Positions 36,078 to 38,550 of a stretch of DNA of 38,550 nucleotides are shown here, one piece after another (positions within the stretch are counted from its first letter, which is position 1; each line of letters opens with the position of its first letter). Made by a program: the position numbers and the translations under genes. Below the pieces are notes generated by a model. That model was not told the DNA's origin and made no database searches. It worked only from the letters and a program-made list of their open reading frames with translations. The DNA is taken from the NCBI GenBank assembly GCA_023248215.1, contig JAHFEW010000034.1, forward strand, positions 4,059-42,608, written 5' to 3'. The DNA comes from Nitrospira sp. GTDB lineage: Bacteria; Nitrospirota; Nitrospiria; Nitrospirales; Nitrospiraceae.

Positions 36078-36110
36078 CCTTTAGTAGAAGAAACAGCTAC
36101 TAACTAAAGG
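36078..36110 (-). promoter_or_regulatory. Imperfect hairpin in leader of antiterminator copy B
   Basis: Same sequence as 34880-34912. On the minus strand the loop side reads GTAGCTG, slightly like the GGTAGC core of RfaH-recruiting ops sites, but the match is too short to claim. Confidence 0.45.
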
Positions 36111-36149
36111 GTGGCCTCTCTTACATGTTCCGCAAGGAGCAGCACAATA

Positions 36150-36161
36150 CCTCTTAAGAGG
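36150..36161. promoter_or_regulatory. 12-bp perfect palindrome upstream of copy B
   Basis: CCTCTTAAGAGG, identical to 34952-34963 and about 145 bases before the ATG. Possible operator. Confidence 0.4.
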
Positions 36162-36301
36162 CACATTTCTAATCACTAGTGCTTTCAATTCTCTACCAGC
36201 ATTTGTAATAGCCCGTATTATTCATAAGCATTCTTCATAAAAGCGCTCATTCACCATGCAAGACCGGCGAATGGAACCGCAAGAGATGATCCCAGTTCCA
36301 A

Positions 36302-36350
36302 AATTGCTGGGACAACGTGGTGACAGTGAGATTCTTTGTTACGCGAATAC
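36302..36350 (+). pseudogene. Short IS3-family OrfB remnant upstream of copy B
   Basis: It reads NCWDNVVTVRFFVTR, the diverged counterpart of the remnant at 35100, so the two antiterminator copies were probably duplicated together with this fragment. Confidence 0.55.
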
Positions 36351-36365
36351 AACGCTCATTCAGGA

Positions 36366-36584
36366 GCGGAATCGTTCAATACCACGCTACGACGGGAATG
36401 CCTCAATGCGCACTGGTTCGAGTCCCTGCATGACGCCAAAGAATGCATTGAGGCCTGGCGGCGCGAGTATAACGAGAGTCGCCCTCACCGGGCGCTCCAA
36501 GATCGAACGCCAGAGGAATTTGCCAAGGAGGTCGCGGAGAATCATCTCTGCGAGCTCATGGTCACCGCTGGAAACTCTTCCTAG
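36366..36584 (+). pseudogene. IS3-family OrfB C-terminal remnant (different subgroup)
   Basis: About 70 residues (ESFNTTLRRECLNAHWFESL and then EAWRREYNESRPHRALQDRT, PEEFA) match the C-terminal end of IS2/IS51-like transposases, including the region around the catalytic Glu. The N-terminal two thirds are missing. Confidence 0.8.
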
Positions 36585-36718
36585 AGATGGTACAGAAATC
36601 GAGGGCCGACCAACAGGCCGCTGCCTTAGATTTCTTCGGCCTACATTCGCGAGGGGGGAGCACTGGACATGTACGAGCGGCAAGAGAAAAAGAAAGACGA
36701 GCTACAGAACTATGAACT

Positions 36719-37309
36719 TTAAGTTGAAGCCGATTTTTCTACTAATCCCAAACGTCTATCCCCTCTTTTCCGGATGAGTCGTGCCGGGTTGCCACCAACA
36801 ATGCAGTATTCATCAACGTCCTTGGTTACCACAGCCCCCGCGGCCACAATTGCTCCCTTTCTTATTCTGACCCCATGCATGATAATCGCCCGCGACCCTA
36901 TCCAGACATCGTCTTCAATGACAGTCTTTGGATAAGTCCTACAACCCTGGAGCATCATCGGTCTTGTGACATCCTCATAATTATGACCGATGTCAAGAAT
37001 CATGACTTCTGGAGCGATCATGACATAATTATGCACGTCCACATTACGGAGACGACAGTGCTCTCTGATATGAACATAATCACCGATGGTCACATCGCGT
37101 CCACTCCCAATCTTTACACCCGACGATACTTCCAGGCTCCTGCATCGTCCACCAACCATTCTTCGAACGCACATGGCCCGAAATCTCATGAAATACTTGC
37201 CGAAAGCAAAGGGCGAATCGGGAAGCTTCGTAGCCAACACGTGGTATAGAATGGTGAAAAATGTTTTCATGCTCCACTCTGTTGATAGCAGTGATCGGCT
37301 AATTCGCAT
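36719..37309 (-). CDS. Hexapeptide-repeat acyltransferase (WcaF/serine acetyltransferase-like)
   Basis: This is a protein of 196 residues from the ATG at 37309, or 183 from the ATG at 37270. Neither has a good ribosome binding site; the first overlaps the end of the LuxR-type gene by 11 bases, which favours translational coupling. The left-handed beta-helix is visible as hexapeptide repeats ([36 protein letters not shown]-like, [17 protein letters not shown]) ending in the usual [13 protein letters not shown]. The active-site His is in DIGHNYED. Such enzymes O- or N-acetylate sugars of EPS or lipopolysaccharide from acetyl-CoA. It acts in the cytoplasm. Confidence 0.9.
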   Translation of the reverse strand: MRISRSLLSTEWSMKTFFTILYHVLATKLPDSPFAFGKYFMRFRAMCVRRMVGGRCRSLEVSSGVKIGSGRDVTIGDYVHIREHCRLRNVDVHNYVMIAPEVMILDIGHNYEDVTRPMMLQGCRTYPKTVIEDDVWIGSRAIIMHGVRIRKGAIVAAGAVVTKDVDEYCIVGGNPARLIRKRGDRRLGLVEKSAST

Positions 37310-37577
37310 GAGTGAGCTGAAAGATCTTCGTCAGCAAGGCAGTCCGACGATGAATCTTAAGCCGATAGAAAATATCTCGCAGATGCACCTTAACGGTATA
37401 CTCTTCAATAAGAAGCTTTGTTGCGATTTCACGATTAGACAAACCCCGCATGACTAACACTACGACCTGCTGCTGGCGTGGTGTTAAACCACACGTGGCG
37501 AGTCTTGCATGAAGGTCTGCTTCGTAAAAGCTTAGACTCTGGTGGCCCAATTTTCTCTTTTGACGACATTCATTCAC
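37299..37577 (-). CDS. Small LuxR/GerE-type HTH regulator without a sensor domain
   Basis: This is a 92-residue protein. The start is a GTG at 37577, with AGGAGG 5 bases upstream. After about 28 residues comes the GerE helix-turn-helix: [20 protein letters not shown] (30-49), [20 protein letters not shown], and a C-terminal helix. The Thr-Pro-Arg start and V-K-x-H-L-x-x-I-F recognition helix fit the family well. There is no receiver or autoinducer domain, and none is seen upstream. It overlaps the acyltransferase gene and points towards the EPS cluster, so it may regulate it. The target is unknown. Confidence 0.88.
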   Translation of the reverse strand: MNECRQKRKLGHQSLSFYEADLHARLATCGLTPRQQQVVVLVMRGLSNREIATKLLIEEYTVKVHLRDIFYRLKIHRRTALLTKIFQLTHAN

Positions 37578-37981
37578 TTGAACCTCCTCGCACGGCGTTT
37601 CCTCATCAGTGTCCTACCCGCCGACAGCTGCCTTAAACCACAGGACCGCACCCCGATAGGTCAAACCCGCTAAGTCAATCCAGCCTAACTGGCAATAAAG
37701 TTCGTTTAAAATGAATAGACCAGTCCAGATCCTCTTAGCAACGCTACAGAAGCAGAAGATTTGCCACTAAAGAGGTATTGATATCTTTGTGCCCACTTAT
37801 TTTCCACTTATAGCGGTCTCCTAAACAGGTGGATCATCGGCGCGGACGTGATTGCCCAGCATGTTCAAATCCGGTGAGACCGTCCGCTTCCCAATTCACC
37901 ACATGTACCCTCGGGCGAATCTGAGCCAGGCAAGAAGAGAAAAGTGAATAACCAGCGTCTCCAGGTTAAAAAGGAGGATCG
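37578..37981. other. Non-coding stretch upstream of the LuxR-type gene
   Basis: 404 bases. It holds the AGGAGG ribosome binding site of the regulator and presumably its promoter. I found no other gene and no clear repeat. Confidence 0.45.
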
Positions 37982-38220
37982 ATGAAAAAGTCCCGGTAAC
38001 TAGAGGAGCAGATTACAATCGTATACGGCAGGCGAATGAAGGCGAGTCCAATACCAATGGTGCCCGCAAGCTGAGGACCAGCGAACCGCATTAGTATGTG
38101 TGAGGAGATATTGCTCTGAGACAGCTGGAGGCGAAGAACCGAATGTAGAAGCAGCTGAAAGCTGACCTGATATTCGAGAAGGTCATGCTCCAGGAAAAGC
38201 GTATAAACCAGCTCTCAGGC
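37982..38220 (+). pseudogene. IS3-family OrfA remnant
   Basis: It has a good ribosome binding site (AAGGAGG) and starts MKKSR, then a stop, then LEEQITIVYGRRMKA, like the family start MKKSRFTEEQI. The frame then breaks, and a coiled-coil end follows (LEAKNRM, stop, KQLKADLIFEKVMLQEK). Several stops make it inactive. Confidence 0.7.
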
Positions 38221-38429
38221 GCGTGCAAACGAACCCTAGTGAGGCACCTCATGGACACCTGCACTCTGAATAAACGCGAGGCCGGCGCCGGAAGCGAGAC
38301 AGTCACTTGCGCATTCTGCCTCCGCTGTCCGTCGCCAGTAGAACCATCGTGCTTATTCATGCACGGACAACGCAGGGAGGCGCCCGCCTGATATTGGGAA
38401 TGGCGAAAGGGGAGCAACACGTTGAATCG

Positions 38430-38519
38430 TGGTGCCGGAGGCCGGGATTGAACCGGCATGGACCTTTTGGGTCCGAGGGATTTTAAGTCCCTTGCGTCTG
38501 CCAATTTCGCCACTCCGGC
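38430..38519 (-). tRNA. tRNA-Leu (anticodon UAA)
   Basis: The 90-nt cloverleaf includes an encoded CCA (38430-38432). The acceptor stem GCCGGAG pairs with CTCCGGC, the T arm reads GGTTCAATCCC, a long variable arm is present (CGGACCC-loop-GGTCC), and the anticodon loop CTTAAAA carries TAA. The discriminator base is A, as usual for leucine. The plus-strand-looking MAKLADARDLKS frame across it is a common false gene. Confidence 0.95.
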
Positions 38520-38550
38520 ATATCAGCCTGGTGAAACAATCTCCCAGCTT

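Larger units (their letters stand above)
35570..36168. repeat. 599-bp identical tract shared by antiterminator copies
   Basis: This tract is identical by reading to copy A (33120-33156 joined to 34409-34970, with the IS removed). Outside it the copies differ at about 20 of the next 125 bases on the 3' side and more on the 5' side. Confidence 0.85.

Noticed and set aside
36078-36110. An RfaH ops site in the leader
   Set aside because: Only GTAGC-TG is shared with the known element; too short to call, so reported only as a hairpin.
38091-38513. Minus frame starting MAKLADARDLKSLG
   Set aside because: It starts inside the tRNA-Leu gene; this is a well-known false protein made by translating tRNA sequence.

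Overview
The window most likely comes from a Gram-negative environmental bacterium. The Wza/Wzc/outer-membrane-barrel export parts show an outer membrane. The gene set resembles the exopolysaccharide (EPS) loci of Nitrospirota (Nitrospira-like) and of Proteobacteria that carry exosortase-type EPS clusters. No single marker here fixes the taxon, so this is an inference.

Layout. (1) Positions 1-4594, minus strand: the N-terminal 1531 codons of a very large repetitive surface protein. It starts at a GTG with a strong ribosome binding site, has a LEPR-XLL-like N-terminal motif, and runs off the left edge. It is built from Ig-like, YDG/MBG-type and LamG-like modules and contains a perfect 1221-bp internal duplication. 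(2) About 4595-6283: a non-coding leader, then remnants of an IS110-family and an IS3-family transposase. (3) 6284-32873, minus strand: a long, almost continuous EPS cluster. In transcription order it encodes an outer-membrane beta-barrel, a Wzc-like chain-length regulator/tyrosine kinase, a MurJ/MviN-like flippase, a frameshifted methyltransferase, a GT4, a polysaccharide deacetylase, a GT4, a Wzy/O-antigen-ligase-like protein, an SGNH hydrolase, a GT4, a glutamine-dependent asparagine-synthase-like amidotransferase, a FemAB-like GNAT, a second deacetylase, a GT4, a priming sugar transferase, an FAD-oxidoreductase/TylF-methyltransferase fusion, a Wza-like exporter with SLBB domains and a secreted beta-helix protein. 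(4) 32959-36005: two copies of a NusG/RfaH/UpxY-like specialised antiterminator. The copy next to the cluster is split by a 1249-bp IS3-family element with a 3-bp target duplication; the upstream copy is intact. (5) 36300-38520: IS3 remnants, a hexapeptide acyltransferase overlapping a small LuxR-type HTH regulator, another IS3 orfA remnant and tRNA-Leu(UAA).

How the genes fit together. The priming transferase would load the first sugar phosphate on undecaprenyl phosphate and the GT4 enzymes extend it. The amidotransferase, GNAT, SGNH hydrolase, acyltransferase, deacetylases and methyltransferases decorate it. The MurJ-like protein flips the unit and the Wzy-like protein polymerises it. The Wzc-like, Wza-like and barrel proteins regulate length and export, and the beta-helix protein may trim the product outside. 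The antiterminator would let RNA polymerase read through this roughly 30-kb minus-strand transcript. No exosortase or PEP-CTERM protein is visible in the window although many genes look like those of exosortase-linked EPS loci.
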